Positions 11,205-24,340 of a DNA stretch of 64,000 nt are shown one piece after another. The position numbers and the translations under genes are program-made. This stretch comes from Mucor racemosus (lineage: Eukaryota; Mucoromycota; Mucoromycetes; Mucorales; Mucoraceae). Location of the stretch: positions 806,001-870,000 of the forward strand of contig JAPEHQ010000004.1 in NCBI GenBank assembly GCA_027405735.1, written 5' to 3'. A model generated the notes under the pieces. It had not been told where the DNA came from. It saw nothing but the letters and a program-made list of their open reading frames with translations, and made no database searches. Each line of letters begins with the position of its first letter. Position 1 is the first letter of the stretch.

Positions 11205-13271
11205 TTATTTCTTAAATACACTTGACACAGAAGACCACCAAGATCTTCTGTTTTGTTTAGACCGATAAAAGTCTTCATCATCATCATCTAACGTTATAGA
11301 TGTATTATGAGGATTCATGCGTTGCCCTTGTTCTCCTGTACCGGGGAATCCGCCTCCGGACATGTTAAATTCACCATTACTCCATTCATTTTGTCGGTAA
11401 GGATCTCCATAAAATTCATCATCATACACTTGATTTTGCTGTTGCTCTCTTGAAAATGCTTGTTTACGATTACGTCTTTTTAATAATACAATACCGGCTA
11501 CAATTAATGCTATACCAGCTGCTCCTCCAACTACTCCACCAATGATAGCTCCTGTGCTAGAGCTTCCATTGTTGTTTCCTCCATTATTTCCACTGTTTTT
11601 ATCCAATGCTAAGGTAGGTATCACAGTGCTATCAAAAAATAATACAAATTTAGCAACTAAGCCTAATGCTTTTAATAATATTAAAAAAAAACTTACGTAG
11701 TTGGGATTACAGTTGTAACGGTAGTTGTAATGCCATTAGATACAATGGCTGTTGTTGTAACAATATCAGTTGTTACTGTTATACTAGATGTAATATATCT
11801 TTCGCTTGAGGTAGGAGTAGGAGTAGTTTGTACTGGTGGTGGTTGACTTGTTGTAATTGCTGTTGTAGTAGTTGATTCCTGAGTCGGTGTTTCACTCGAT
11901 GTTGTTGTTGTTGGGATTGAGGTAGTCGTTTGTTCAGATGTTGTGCTTATGTCAGTAGTAGTAGAAGTAGGAATAAGTGTAGTTGGATCAGGGGTAGATG
12001 AGGAAGTTGTTGGAACAACCTCTGATGTGGAAGAGGAAGAAGTGATTACATCGGATGATGAAGTTGAAGGAATAATAGGATTACTAGAAGTAGTTATCTG
12101 CTGTGAAGTAGAAGATGAGATAATTGGTTCAGATGAAGTGGAAATGGGCGGGGAAATGGAAGAAACAGTACTCGTTGTAGTTTCAACAACTTCACTACTA
12201 ATACTACTAGTAACAGTAGCAGAAGAAGAATCAGTCGTTGAATCAATCAACGAAGATGAAGAAGATGTTTCTATACTTACAGAATCTGTTGTTGGTATGG
12301 CAACTGAAGATGTAGTTGTCATGACAACAGATGATGCAGTAGTTGTTATGGGAAGAGGAGATTCAGTAGTTGTACTTACACTCTCTTCTGATGATGTTGT
12401 TGTATCAGCAATAGTGGTTGTATCATCGATAGTGGTTGTATCAGCGATAGTGGTTGTATCAGGAATAGTGGTTGTATCAGCAATAGTTGTTTCAGCTTCG
12501 CTTGAAGACATTGTATTTGTTAAAGAAGTAAAAGAAGAAGGTTCAATTCTATTGAATTCGATTTTGGATAAAAATGTATAAATAGAAATTAAACCGTTAG
12601 ATGTTATATATAAACGGAGATGTTTTAAAAGGCCAAGTAAGAGTTAAAAATAGTTAGATTGAGGCTTATGATGATATGTTTTAATTATTCTAGAACTATA
12701 TAACTATCACAACCTGGCCTTTTATATATAGGAGAACTTACTCGGTATTAGAAGTTGTTTGATCTGCAATAGTTGTTGTTGGAGTTGGGGTTTCAGAAGT
12801 TTCATCACTACTACTATTACTATTGCTAGCTGTTGCAGTTGCAGTTGCAGTAATGGTATCGGACGTCGTCGGAACTGATGTTTGTTGTTCTGTAGTTGAT
12901 TCAATTTCTGTCATTGTTGAAGATTCTTGTTCAATCGATGTTGTTGTCACTTCGTTTGCTGTGGTAGTAGCAGTAGCAGCAGATGTGGCTTCTTCTGTAG
13001 TTGTTTCATTATCGGCTGTACTTGTCAAAGATTCTTCTTCCGTCGTGGTTGCACTAAAAGTGGTAGAATCTTCCCTGTTGGATGCCGTTGTGGTACTTGG
13101 CTCTTCCGCACTTGAAGTCGTAGCTTCAGGCTCATTAGTAGAGGTAGTTTCTTGTTGTTCAGCAGATGTAGTTTCCTGTTGTTCAGCAGATGTAGTTGGC
13201 TGTGTTTCTTCATCAGGAACTGCAGTTGTACTATCGGTCAAATCAGTTGTAGTGTTTTCTGCAGATGACAT
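11205..13271 (-). CDS. Ser/Thr-rich single-pass membrane protein (Mid2/Skg6-like architecture)
   Basis: Three exons join in phase: 13271-12742, 12548-11697 and 11628-11205, giving 601 residues. The first 460 are almost entirely Thr/Ser/Glu/Pro-rich, a typical O-mannosylated extracellular stalk. They include five TTTIAD hexapeptides encoded by an 18-bp tandem repeat. A Gly/Asn/Ser linker precedes one transmembrane helix (about 487-510, GAIIGGVVGGAAGIALIVAG) and a KRRNRK stop-transfer. A cytoplasmic tail of about 90 residues with acidic and Arg/Lys patches ends in VFKK. The layout recalls yeast wall-stress sensors. However, the start MSSAENTTTD has no signal peptide, so the TM may act as a reverse signal anchor, or an upstream exon is missing. 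The first intron (193 nt) is longer than usual, and the second exon has its own ATG (12511). Two promoters or alternative first exons are possible, because all donors are in the same phase. Confidence 0.72.
12399..12488. repeat. 18-bp tandem repeat, five copies, inside the Ser/Thr-rich gene
   Basis: Five contiguous 18-bp units resembling gttgtatcagcaatagtg (plus strand) encode the hexapeptide TTTIAD on the minus strand. Copies differ at one or two positions, mostly in the codons for Ala/Pro/Asp. The length is likely variable between strains. Confidence 0.85.
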
Positions 13272-13607
13272 TTTAAGGTGCTAAGATAAGAATAAAGTAA
13301 AGGAGAAAGAGGAAAAAGAGGAGAAGAAAAGAGATTATTTCATCCCGAGAATAGATCTAATTACATTTACATTTTTTATAGTAGTGTAGATATAGATCTG
13401 ACTTTGATATGAAATAAGCTCTCAAAAGAGTACATCATGGTACTAATTATAGGGTTTCGATCATCACAAATAAGTATATAAATTTATATATAATCTTTTT
13501 TTTTCCAGTGTTTTGTTTATTGTAGTGAATATAGATGGTTGTGTGTTTGGTTGTAATGTAGAAAAAAAATATCTATCGTTTAAAAACGTATCATAATCAT
13601 TAAAAAA
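13272..13607. other. Intergenic: promoter of the Ser/Thr-rich gene and NDUFS7 3' UTR
   Basis: A 336-bp gap between two genes transcribed leftwards. It is purine-rich next to the Ser/Thr-rich gene start and AT-rich further on. No further feature seen. Confidence 0.45.
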
Positions 13608-14572
<965 letters not shown>

Positions 14573-15559
14573 TGTAATAATTTAAATAGAGTGGGGAGAG
14601 AGTGTTATTTATTTATTTTGTTTATTGGAAATTGAGGGGGTTTTATTACAACGTCCTTTATTTTTTATTTGACCCCACGATTCCGCTTGGTTTTAATTGA
14701 TTTTTCCTCCAATTTTCTTGTATACATGGGTGACGTCGAGAGGTGTAAAAGCCAATCAACAATGGAATGTTTGATTCATGAATCCTGGGATTCACACTAA
14801 AAGTTTTGTAGCGTAGCATTTGAGAAATTCAATTTGAGATTGAAGATTTGGGCATCAATTTGATTTGGGAACAACAACTTTTTCTGTATATCAAATGCGA
14901 GAAACTATCTGAATATACCAGTTTCGGTAGCTTGATTGCGTTCATTCATCATTAAATAATGGGATATTTAATCAAGAAATACTACATTTTTGTACTTTAG
15001 ATGTTTTTACATCACTCGAATCAAACTTTATTAGATGCTATGTTGAAAAAAATCCTGTTATTGCTAAATTATCTGATTTGGGTAGAATGTAGCGCACTGT
15101 TATATACGACAATTCGTATATCTTTGTTGGAAATCATTTATTGATTTGTGATATTGTATGCGATCATCAACTATTTAATTGATGATCACCATCAAGAAAA
15201 TCGATGGCTTCTGACTAGGTTGTATTTGTTGTGTTTAATGAAAAACTCTGATACTATAATGCAATTTTATCAGGGGCCAGCTCTCTGTTGCACCTATTCA
15301 AATTTTAAAAAAAAAAATCGATTTTGCATTCGAGTATATATAATGGATTAGCGAGATATATATACATATTATGCCCAATTCTTTTCGAAATCAAACGAAC
15401 TAACTATTTCACGACCGGTAGTTAGCATCGACATCCATAGTGAGATAATACCTGGGAGCTACAATCTTTAGTACTCATAAAGAAGTAAAATTTTTAACAG
15501 AAATTTCAACTTTTCATTGCATTTTACTGATTGAGGGAAAAACAAAGGGGACAAGAAGT
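14573..15559. other. Intergenic, NDUFS7 upstream region
   Basis: About 1 kb with the NDUFS7 promoter at its left end and plain AT-rich DNA after that. No gene supported; the short frame at 15148-15351 resembles nothing known to me. Repeats begin to its right. Confidence 0.45.
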
Positions 15560-17350
15560 GGTTTTTTGACTGTATACGATGCAACTAGTTGAAAGCTACC
15601 CTTCATTTTTTGTTTCAGCGAAAAATATTAATTTTTCGTCGAGATAATCGAAATAATAACTCGCTGTACAGCGTACAGGTTGCTGCCTATGCTGACTGAG
15701 TTCAAATATCGATTCGTCGTCAAATCGATTAGAAAATGATCAAAAAAACAAAATCGTTTAATGGCTCATGAACTGCAAGATAAGTTGAACTAGCAAACTA
15801 ATTGTTTTTTGTACAGTTTTGGATTCTGCATCCATCTAAACAAAAGTCTGACAAACATTTTACATTAAATTCTGCGTAAAATGCAATTGAAATTTTGGAG
15901 GTTTTTTGAAGATACAAATCACTTTTTATAAGTATATTTAAAATATAACTAGTGATAATGATGCGCAAAAACATTATCTATCGATCGAGCTATTGTAAAA
16001 TTTTCTAGATGCATTTTTCGTAGAGAAAGCGAGATTTTTGTCCAATTGTTTTTCAGATTCAGAATTTAGGATGAGGGTATACAAGGGGAAAATGGAAGCT
16101 AGAGATGAAGGTAATTTTCTGTACACATTTTTAAGGATATCTCCACGAAAAATCAATATTTTGAAAAACTCTAAATTGGATCCGAGAGAGCTTAAAGAGC
16201 TTAATGACATGAATACAAAAAAAAATACTGCTCAATTTAACTAATACTTTGAAACCTACTATAGAAATGCCAAAAAAATGAAAAAAAATAAAAGTGCTCA
16301 GAATTTTTTTATACTGAAATATGTTATAGAGCGCTTAAAAACAAGTAAGTTTTATTATTAAAAAGCTCTAGCATCGCTTAATGTCTTGTAGAGATATGAA
16401 GCCTCAAAGTTTTCAACCCTTTAGCAGTGAAATACGCGCAAAAAATCTGAAACATTAGCACAGAAAAATTAATACCAACTGCAAAAAATAGGATATTTCT
16501 GGACACTTACTTTTGAATTAAAGCTGAACATCTCAGGTATATTGGCATATATTTTTTTCTTGGTGTTATTTAGTGAAATAAAAAGCAGAGCAGAAATGGA
16601 AAATGAGACCCAGTTTTCAATGAAAAAGCAGTGAATTTTACGCGTTTTTGAGTCTCTCGTGAGATATAAAATAAATTTAGGAATAGATAGCATAATGCGA
16701 CCAATTCATGTCTATTTAATAGTGTCTAAATTATATCCTAAAAATTTTTATTATGAGGTTAGTTATAGAAAGAAGGCATACTCCGGTTTTGAAGATTGAA
16801 ACTATGAATTTTTTTTTGAAAATTCAAATTTGATATTAAAATTCATTTTAACTTATCGAGCGTAGTTTCTTCGTGTACTACAGCAAGTCAAAATATGTTG
16901 TGAAGGACAGAACGAACAAAATAAATTGTAATTTTTTTATTGATTACTTAGTACGAAAAATATTTACTTAAATATCATAGAATGTGATTGTTTAGCTTCT
17001 ACATGGAAAAAATCTAAAACTCATTTTTTATTATACAGTATATACTGTATTAACAGATATTATTTTTCTGTGAAGATCGGACGAGATCTGGTGCTTCTAA
17101 CATTGTTGATGACCGTAACTTTTATAAATTATAAAAGCTTTGTTATTGTATATATATACACGTTTTATCTACCACTAAATTTTCGTATATATACTTAGCG
17201 CTATTTTGTATCTATTAATTATATGCTCACTAGAAACTTCAGTTATATCTTCTAGTGAAATAACATCGGCTTTGCATTATTTTACCTAGTATAATTACAT
17301 GATATAGGGCAAAAATAACAGGTTTTTCTTTATATTTCGATCAGGAATAA
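15560..17350 (+). repeat. Dispersed repeat family A, copy 1
   Basis: About 1.8 kb that recurs, diverged, at 25.0-26.7 kb, at 34.8-36.0 kb (inverted) and at 61.9-64.0 kb. Landmarks shared by the copies are TTTTTTGTTTCAGCGAAAAAT near the left edge, ATTATCTATCGATCGAGCTATTG in the middle, TGAACATCTCAGGTA, and GATCGGACGAGATCTGG near the right. It contains no long open frame, and the short frames in it look like chance. It may be a non-autonomous element or the remains of a long transposon. The edges are approximate. Confidence 0.75.
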
Positions 17351-17504
17351 AGATTTTTTCATAAACCAAATTGCTGCTGATACTCAGCAAATATCAGTAT
17401 TATATACCAAAGAAAAGCGATATGGTCAAACTGCTCAATATTGCACAAATCAAGAAAAAAATGACAGATAAGTAGAAGGACGGCAATTAAAAAAAGCAAA
17501 CATA

Positions 17505-17665
17505 GAGGAGACGTTTGTCCTAGTTGCTAAACTTACTGTATGCGTTTTACAGCTAGTTTAAACGGAGAGGTTGTGGGTTCAAAAGTCGTGTAAACAGATT
17601 TTGTTCGGGACTTCTGTTTGCCGGGCTAGAACCGCAGCTAATCATCCCCTCACCTTTTTTTTCGT
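17505..17665 (+). repeat. Possible tRNA-derived SINE-like fragment
   Basis: The stretch has a box-B-like GGTTGTGGGTTCAAAAGTC and ends in a poly-T run near 17650, resembling the head of a tRNA-derived element. Box A is not clear and I found no second copy in the window, so this is a weak call. Confidence 0.2.
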
Positions 17666-18104
17666 TTTACCTTTATACGCACAGCTTTCAAAAGACTACC
17701 AATTGTTGTCTTCTTTTCTCTACTCCAGTATTTTTAGTGCTATTTCGGAAATTCATTTTCTTTATGAATATCTTATTTCACAAACACAGGAGATTTTACA
17801 AAAGTAGACACATTCTGCATGCAATAATTTAATAATGTAAACTTTATTGTAGGCCTACTACTGTCTGTATATTTTGATTTTGATTCTCATCCAGTAAGTA
17901 ACAAATAGAGTATTACTAATTGTAACATAAAGGCATACATAATAAAATATCTTTAGTCATTTTTCAGAAAGACTTGAAAAGCGCCTAGCGAATAACATTG
18001 TTAATTATATTCGGGTTTCTATCAGTTCCTGCTTCAGTCATTATCAGTTAAAAATTGGTCTGTCACCAACTTTAACTTATCCTTAAAAATAGACTTCAGG
18101 GAAA

Positions 18105-18637
18105 TCGTTGTATGCCACCTAGTATCACACGTTGTCACCTTCGACAGTATCAATACATCTTACAATCTATTGACTACGACATGCATTGAAGTGCAAAGTC
18201 TTGATATCGGATATAAGAGACTCCTAGCGTACCAAGTTAATCCAATCATTACCAAGAACGCTTGGACCTCAATCATGACACCATACCATTTCATCCCAGC
18301 GGTTAATCAATTAAGTAGCTATCAAATCAACATCCAAGCACATTTAGCGCAGCATTGAAACGAGACAACTCACAAGCTCTGCAAGGACGGTTAAATTATG
18401 ATTGATTCATTTTAATCCGTAGATTACTATCAAACAGATTTAATAATAATGGTTCAATAGTGCCTTAAATTACATCTCAGGATCTCAATGTCAAATCAAT
18501 ATAAAAGGCCATACTTTTACATCTAAATAAACGATATCTTGTTTTTATTATACAGTTAAAGAACTGATTTATTACTCATTCTTTTATAATTATATCCTTT
18601 TTTAAGTGTTATTTATCAATCCAGAAAATATACGACA
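18105..18637 (+). repeat. Solo LTR, family L, copy 1
   Basis: About 533 bp closely matching the LTR at 20318-20846. It shows the family's TATAAAAGG promoter motif, AATAAA signal and ATATACGACA end. The left end is slightly changed (TCGTTG instead of TGTTGT). I see no clear target duplication, so it is an older insertion. No internal retrotransposon region is attached. Confidence 0.8.
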
Positions 18638-20135
18638 TACATAAAATTTAAACAAATCAACCTTCTTTAAACTTACTATATTAGGTTACGATTGTCAGCT
18701 GTAAAAAGATTTGTTTTCAAGTACAGTATATATACAATCGAAACTATGGTAATTAGGCAAGACAATAATAGAGTGTTCTTTTTTTTTTGTGTTTCTATAT
18801 CATTTGAAATTTTATCACTTTTCTGGAACATTTCATGCGTTTATAGCCAGTTCTAGCTTTTTATTGAGTAGATATAAATATCATTGCCTTCGATTTGGTC
18901 TGATAATCAAGAAATACTTCCAACAATACAGTAGTAAGTAATGATATTTGATCTTAGAATGCGGTTCAATAAAGATATCAGTCTCTAATATAGACTGCTA
19001 CCTATATTAAAAACGTTAGTCCCTTATGTTAGCATGCGTATTCAGATAAAAGAAAAGAATATCATCTTGATAGTCTGATATGCCTTATCAAACAGTGAAT
19101 AATATCCTTGGAATATGAAAACAAAAAGAGAAAAACAACACGTGTAGAAAAGGATTTTCAAGGCTTTACATTACTTAGTGCAATTAAAACCCTGCTAAAT
19201 TGCACATTTCACCCAATGTAAAAGCAGCATTACAGCGCATCAATCCATAAACTAAACAAAATAAGCAGTATCTGTTATCATAAAAACATGCATTTTCTAC
19301 CAGAAAAACCGGCTGTCATATCATAAATTCATTAAAAAATTGCAAAATCGAGCCCGTAAAGCAACGCTGTAATTGAGCATAGCAAGATTGAATGGCTAAG
19401 TCTCTTATACTACTATGATATATCTATATTTTAAATAAAAAAGCAGTTTTTTAAGAACTTTTCTCATATTTAACCACGTACGGTCTGAAAATTCAGACTT
19501 TGTAGCAGACATTTTTGGTGACTCATTTTCTCCTTACCAACACTCATGATTTTGATCAAAAAACAGAAAAATCAAATTTTGATACCAAAATCAACGTTTA
19601 AATATACTATATTGTGAGAGAAAACTGTAGCTATAACTAATACGCATTTTATAAAAGCTTAACATCAAAAGTTAAGTAATGAAAATTTGTACTTTTGACC
19701 CAAAAATGGTTTTTTTGTTTAAGGATTTTCATGTAATATTTTTCAATGAAAATGTTTGTTATTTTTCATCAAGCAAATAGAGCGCTAAATTCTGTATATG
19801 TGTATATTTTTTGTTTTTATAATTAGTATTATAGTTAACTCTAAATTTGCAAAATCAGAAAAAAAAAATTGAAAAATGTGAAAATTGATGATCTGGACAA
19901 GAATAATTTTCTAAATTAATATTCGGCTTTTAAGCCGTAAAAGTCTTAAAAATAAGAGATTTTATAATACTTGAAAACTTGTTCAAGAATTTACGATGCC
20001 GTACCCACTTGATTGAAGCTTATTATTGTGAACCTTTATACATGTTAATATTGTGTGGTAGTTTATTTGATGATAATATAGACTTACTTTATAATTATTG
20101 CGTTAGACATGATTTACATTGAGTTTTATTCTTAC

Positions 20136-20317
20136 CTCTCCAATATCATAAACATAAACATGGCCATCGCTGGAACCTATTGCCACCTTTTTATCCTCTT
20201 TGTCCCAAGCCAATTTATTCGATGTTTTATCAGAACAAACTTAAGTACTTTCAAATGGTTCCTCAGTATTTGCATTCAAATTCTATAAACTAAATTAACT
20301 GGTTCCATTTACAGTAG
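20136..20317 (-). pseudogene. Captured exon fragment of cytoplasmic dynein intermediate chain, copy 1
   Basis: Read on the minus strand it encodes NKLAWDKEDKKVAIGSSDGH and VYVYDIGE, resembling the last WD40 repeats of the dynein intermediate chain. It is interrupted by stops and small changes. The exon end is followed by an intact GTAAGA splice donor, so genomic DNA rather than mRNA was captured. Two further copies lie at 42964-43146 (minus) and 47735-47975 (plus), all inside repeated DNA. Confidence 0.7.
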
Positions 20318-20846
20318 TGTTGTATTCCACCTACTAGTATCATACATTATCACCTTCTACAGTATCAATACATCTTACAATCTATTGACTACGACATGTA
20401 TTGAAGTGCAAGTCTTGATATCGGATATAAGAAACTCCTAGCGTACCAAGTTTAATCCAGTAATTACCAAGAACGCTTGGACCTCAATTATGACACCACA
20501 TTATTTTATCCCAGCAGTTAACCAATCAAGTAGTTATCAAATCAACATCCAAGCATATTTAGCGCAGCATTGAAACAACACAACTCACAAGCTCTGCAAG
20601 AACGGTTAAATTATGATTGATCCATTTCAATCCATAGAGTACTATCAAACAGATCCAATGGTTCAATAGTGCCTTAAATTACATCTCAGGATCTCAATGT
20701 CAAATCAATATAAAAGGCCATACTTTTACATCTAAATAAACGATATCTTGTTTTTATTATACAGTTGAAGAACTGATTAATTACTCATTCTTTTATAATT
20801 GTATTCTTTTTTAAGTAATATTTATCAATCCTGAAAATATACGACA
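20318..20846 (+). mobile_element. Solo LTR, family L, copy 2 (TSD AGTAG)
   Basis: A 529-bp element begins TGTTGTATTCC and ends ATATACGACA, flanked by 5-bp direct repeats AGTAG (20313-20317 and 20847-20851). It has TATAAAAGG and AATAAA motifs in the expected order. The sister block near 43146 has the uninterrupted sequence ACAGTAGTATCAAACG, that is, the empty site. This proves insertion after duplication. It is a typical solo LTR left by recombination. Confidence 0.9.
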
Positions 20847-21048
20847 AGTAGTATCAAACGTATCATTAGCACGCCTTATGGTAATTTTCAAACTAAACTT
20901 AGAAATATACCAATGTCATTGTTATATAGTAAGCTATGAAAATCTTGATTTTTACTGATACAGCAATTAAATAAAAATACAAGAACATACTAATAGCATA
21001 TTGTGAGTATTTAAAATCTAAATAAGTTTGGTAATAAAGTATATTTTT

Positions 21049-21778
21049 TGCAGTAAATGACGAAGCTATTTACGAAAATAAAAAATATATAAAAATAAAA
21101 GCAATAGAAATACAATTATAATAATCAGCTAAAGTTTTTATTAAAAAATATTTCTGAAGATTTAAATAATTGAAAAAGTATGAGGGTATTTATAGTGATT
21201 TGGAGAACTTGGATACCATCAGACTTGAATGGATGTATATTTAGTAATCTTCCAGTTTTGAATGACATTGTTATTGATTTGATATTTTAAGGGGTAAATT
21301 ATGTAGAGCATTGACCATAAGGGATTGATGTCAAGTGTGACAATATCGACCTTTTGGGAAATGGTTGTTTTGTTTATTTTTGGTATATCTATTTTATGTA
21401 ACCTTGATTTTTAAGGGGTAGTTTTTATATGCTTGAATCTTATTTATATTGATAGTGCAACTTCAATATAGATGAGTAGTTGACTAAATTGATATCTTTG
21501 TTTATTATTATTATTGATTTAGATATAATCCTGTTTTGATATATATGTCATTTGTGTAATTGATTGCGCCGTGATCAAGGGTGCTATCATCTACACGACA
21601 TGTATGGTTCAAAAAGGGTATTTCATATTTTTAGCATGCGTTTGTTATTGTGTTCAATTGAAGCGTTTGTTTATTATCGTTGTTCACATTTCAAGTGGCA
21701 TCATATTTTATAAGCGACACTTGGAATTTTAGGTTGTTTTATTTTTATCAAGCGTTTCTAGTATGTAATTCCACTGCA
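21049..21778 (-). mobile_element. Solo LTR, family M, copy 1
   Basis: 730 bp with TG...CA ends (TGCAGTAAATG and CCACTGCA on the plus strand), matching 37902-38623 (inverted) and 40930-41652. The promoter-like CTATAAATACC lies on the minus strand, which sets the orientation. The sister block near 43575 lacks it. The flanking 5-mers (TTTTT and CCTTT) no longer match exactly, suggesting age. Confidence 0.8.
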
Positions 21779-23199
21779 CCTTTAAACCCTTTAAAAATCC
21801 TGAGGCAAACACAACGCCTTGGTCCTGTAATTTCTATCCATCAAAACGTAGCGATTTTCACTACACAATAAATGCACCTTTTATTTATCTTGACCTTGAT
21901 GTACATTATTGGGTGTTAGCTTTTTACCAGTTTCATTTTCTCCAATTCATTAATATTTAGTCATATTAAACGATGATTTGTAGCATTGCTCAAAAAAAAA
22001 AATAAATGCTTCAAGAGTTTTCTGTATATCAAATTATTATGCGATTTACAATAGCAATGATTGCACTTAATTATTATGCTTTTTGAGCTTATTGATATTA
22101 ATCAAAATAATTAGTACTTTCATTCAAAGGTAAACTTTGCTTTATACATTTACATTCACCCATTCATTAAATAATATTGCATTTACTATCCGTTATATCA
22201 ATCAACCAACTTCATCTTGATCTACTAATACATTTGACAATTAAATGCCAAAATTACGCTTGAGCCGCCAGGTATCGCCACAGAAAAATCTCGTACAGTT
22301 AGACAAAACATCACAATTTGGATCATTTTTTTGTGTTTATAGATCTCCCCATGAACCATAATATCTCTATCTGTTCACTTTAACTAAAATACATTGAACG
22401 CCAACATCGTACTTGATAAAACACCTTACTTTATTGCGAGTCAATACAACTAATTTGATGCTAGTTTAGCATCAGCAGTTGATGAATCAGATAAATTTGA
22501 GATTAGACGACCCCTTTTAATAGCTTTGCACACCATGAGTCAATAATGGACTGTTATTATAGATAGGCTAATCAAGGATGGTGAGTTAACTCTAATGGAC
22601 AAACGAGTCAATTATTAGCAGTATAAAAAAATATCAAAATCAAATAGATATAGCAATTGAATGAGCAAGAGATAATAAACCATGTAAATTAACGTAACTG
22701 AATTGTTTCAAGCGGTTTGAACTGAATACACCTTTACTTCTGACCTTTACAAATTGATATATTAGTAAAACCAATTAACAAGCAATTATTATGGTGTACC
22801 TTTGATAGTTGGTAGTGGTATACAAGACAACATCTTGTTTTTCTCTCAGTTGTTGGCTACTACATAGAAACAAATATTTTTAGAAAGCAAATAGATTAAC
22901 ATGAGTTTATTCATTCATTCAAATCAACAATTCAATACTATAAATGAATCAAATTATCACTATAATAATTCACAGCAGTAATGCTCATCTCAAATGTTCC
23001 TATAAATACTGCACGGAAATATTTCCATAACTTCCTGTGGAATTATCTGTCTTTCTGTCTCTTTACATCTTCATTTATTTCCCTTAATAAATATCTAATT
23101 TACAAATAAGAACATCAACCTTCCTGCAAGCAACCAATGTTCACCCATCTTTAATATTAAAAACCATATTATTTAGCATATCATTTTTTTGACCATAAT

Positions 23200-24340
23200 A
23201 TTTATAAGGAAGATTATATTTTAATTGTTTTAAATACAAGTGTGCAGCAAATGCTGTATGTTGTATTTTAGACTTCACATAAAATAGGTCTTCGAATAAT
23301 TAATTAATTATATAGCCGAACCTTAATTTTTGTATAAAATTTTGATCCCTGCATCTCACAGCTGCTTGAGATATTTAAACAGCCGTGTCCGGACTGTCCG
23401 GTAATTTTTTCTAGAAATCTACAGCTTAAAAATGTTATTATTAGATGGCCGCATCCGGAGATTGTTCGGCATTTTTTTTGGAAGAGCGGCCATTGACAAA
23501 AAAGTGGATTACATAAAAAAAACATCAGCCTCAGGGGTCTCTAAATGAGCCAAAAAAAATCATGTGAATCTAATTTCTTTTGTTTGTCAAAAATCTAGCA
23601 ATTATACATTAGGAACACTTATTAAAATCCGACGTCGATCATTGATATTCAACATGAGATGGCATTTAGTAGCTAATACTAAATACTAAATGTCATATTA
23701 AACCATCGGCATAAACAACAACTATCACTTAATAAACGCTGTTTAGAATACTGACTAAATATTGAGCTGGATGATGTAATACTAATAATGAGCACAGAAG
23801 GCATGGTTCATCATAAGGTCTTAATAGGTTTTTGGATATGATCATTAGAGTTAGGAACTGTAAGGAATGATGTATATAGACTTTATTTCAATTATGGAAT
23901 AAGTTGGAGTGATTATATTATATATTATATTTAGTCTAAGGTGATGATTGATGATGTGGTATTATTTAAGCTGAGCCAGCGTAAATCTTTACCTGCGATT
24001 CACACTGGCTTTTTCTGTTATAAAGAATATTCTTCCGTTTGACCAATCATCAAAGAATATTCTACCTAATTAACTTTGCCTACTCCTTGTCGTTGGAATT
24101 GGTTCTGGTTAATCTATTTCCATGAAAACCTCCTACAACTGGTCTTCCAACTTATGAAATTAAGATTTAATTATCGAATGTTATACCCAACATTTGCGCG
24201 CTCTTAAAACATATAAATACCTAATCTTTATACTCATAGTTTGACATCTCCATCATTTCTTTCTTATAAATATACTCAAATAAATATATCTAGTTATCTT
24301 AAGTATGTATATAAACAAACATAATCATAAGAGACAACAA
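23200..24340. repeat. Repeat module P, copy 1
   Basis: About 1.1 kb, shared with 38745-39880. Landmarks are CTGCTTGAGATATTTAA, GTCCGGACTGTCCGG and GGAGATTGTTCGGCA in the left part, and a promoter-like CATATAAATACCT near the right end. It resembles LTR-type sequence in its right half, but I could not fix its ends. No coding region. Confidence 0.65.

Larger units (their letters stand above)
18650..24340. repeat. Composite duplicated block, copy I
   Basis: The block aligns piecewise with 37.1-44.7 kb: 18650-19070 with 37140-37556, 19020-19300 with 39880-40145, 19290-20317 with 41755-43150, 20847-21045 with 43146-43575, 21779-22870 with 43582-44665, and 23200-24340 with 38745-39880. It is interrupted by solo LTRs at 20318-20846 and 21049-21778. 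It holds a degenerate dynein intermediate-chain exon but no intact gene. The identity of the underlying element is unknown. Confidence 0.75.

Noticed and set aside
11943..12581. 212-residue open frame on the plus strand, rich in Val/Glu/Ser
   Set aside because: It is the antisense shadow of the Thr/Ser-rich exon on the minus strand, whose biased codons keep the opposite strand open.
12736..12742. Two separate tandem genes instead of one Ser/Thr-rich gene
   Set aside because: Exon 1 ends in a good donor and joins in phase to an acceptor at 12549-12550 with open frame up to the downstream ATG, so one gene is simpler. Alternative starts remain possible.
15974..16693. Short frames on both strands repeated at 25.6-26.2 kb and 62.3 kb as a possible small gene
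   Set aside because: They occur in family A DNA repeats on both strands at once and show no start/stop conservation, so similarity is explained by DNA-level duplication.
18105..18637. Full-length LTR retrotransposon around families L, M or S
   Set aside because: No gag or pol reading frame lies between any pair of LTRs; all are solo or broken.
21680..21871. 63-residue frame across the M LTR right end
   Set aside because: It runs from the LTR into the flank at an insertion junction, so it cannot be an ancestral gene.
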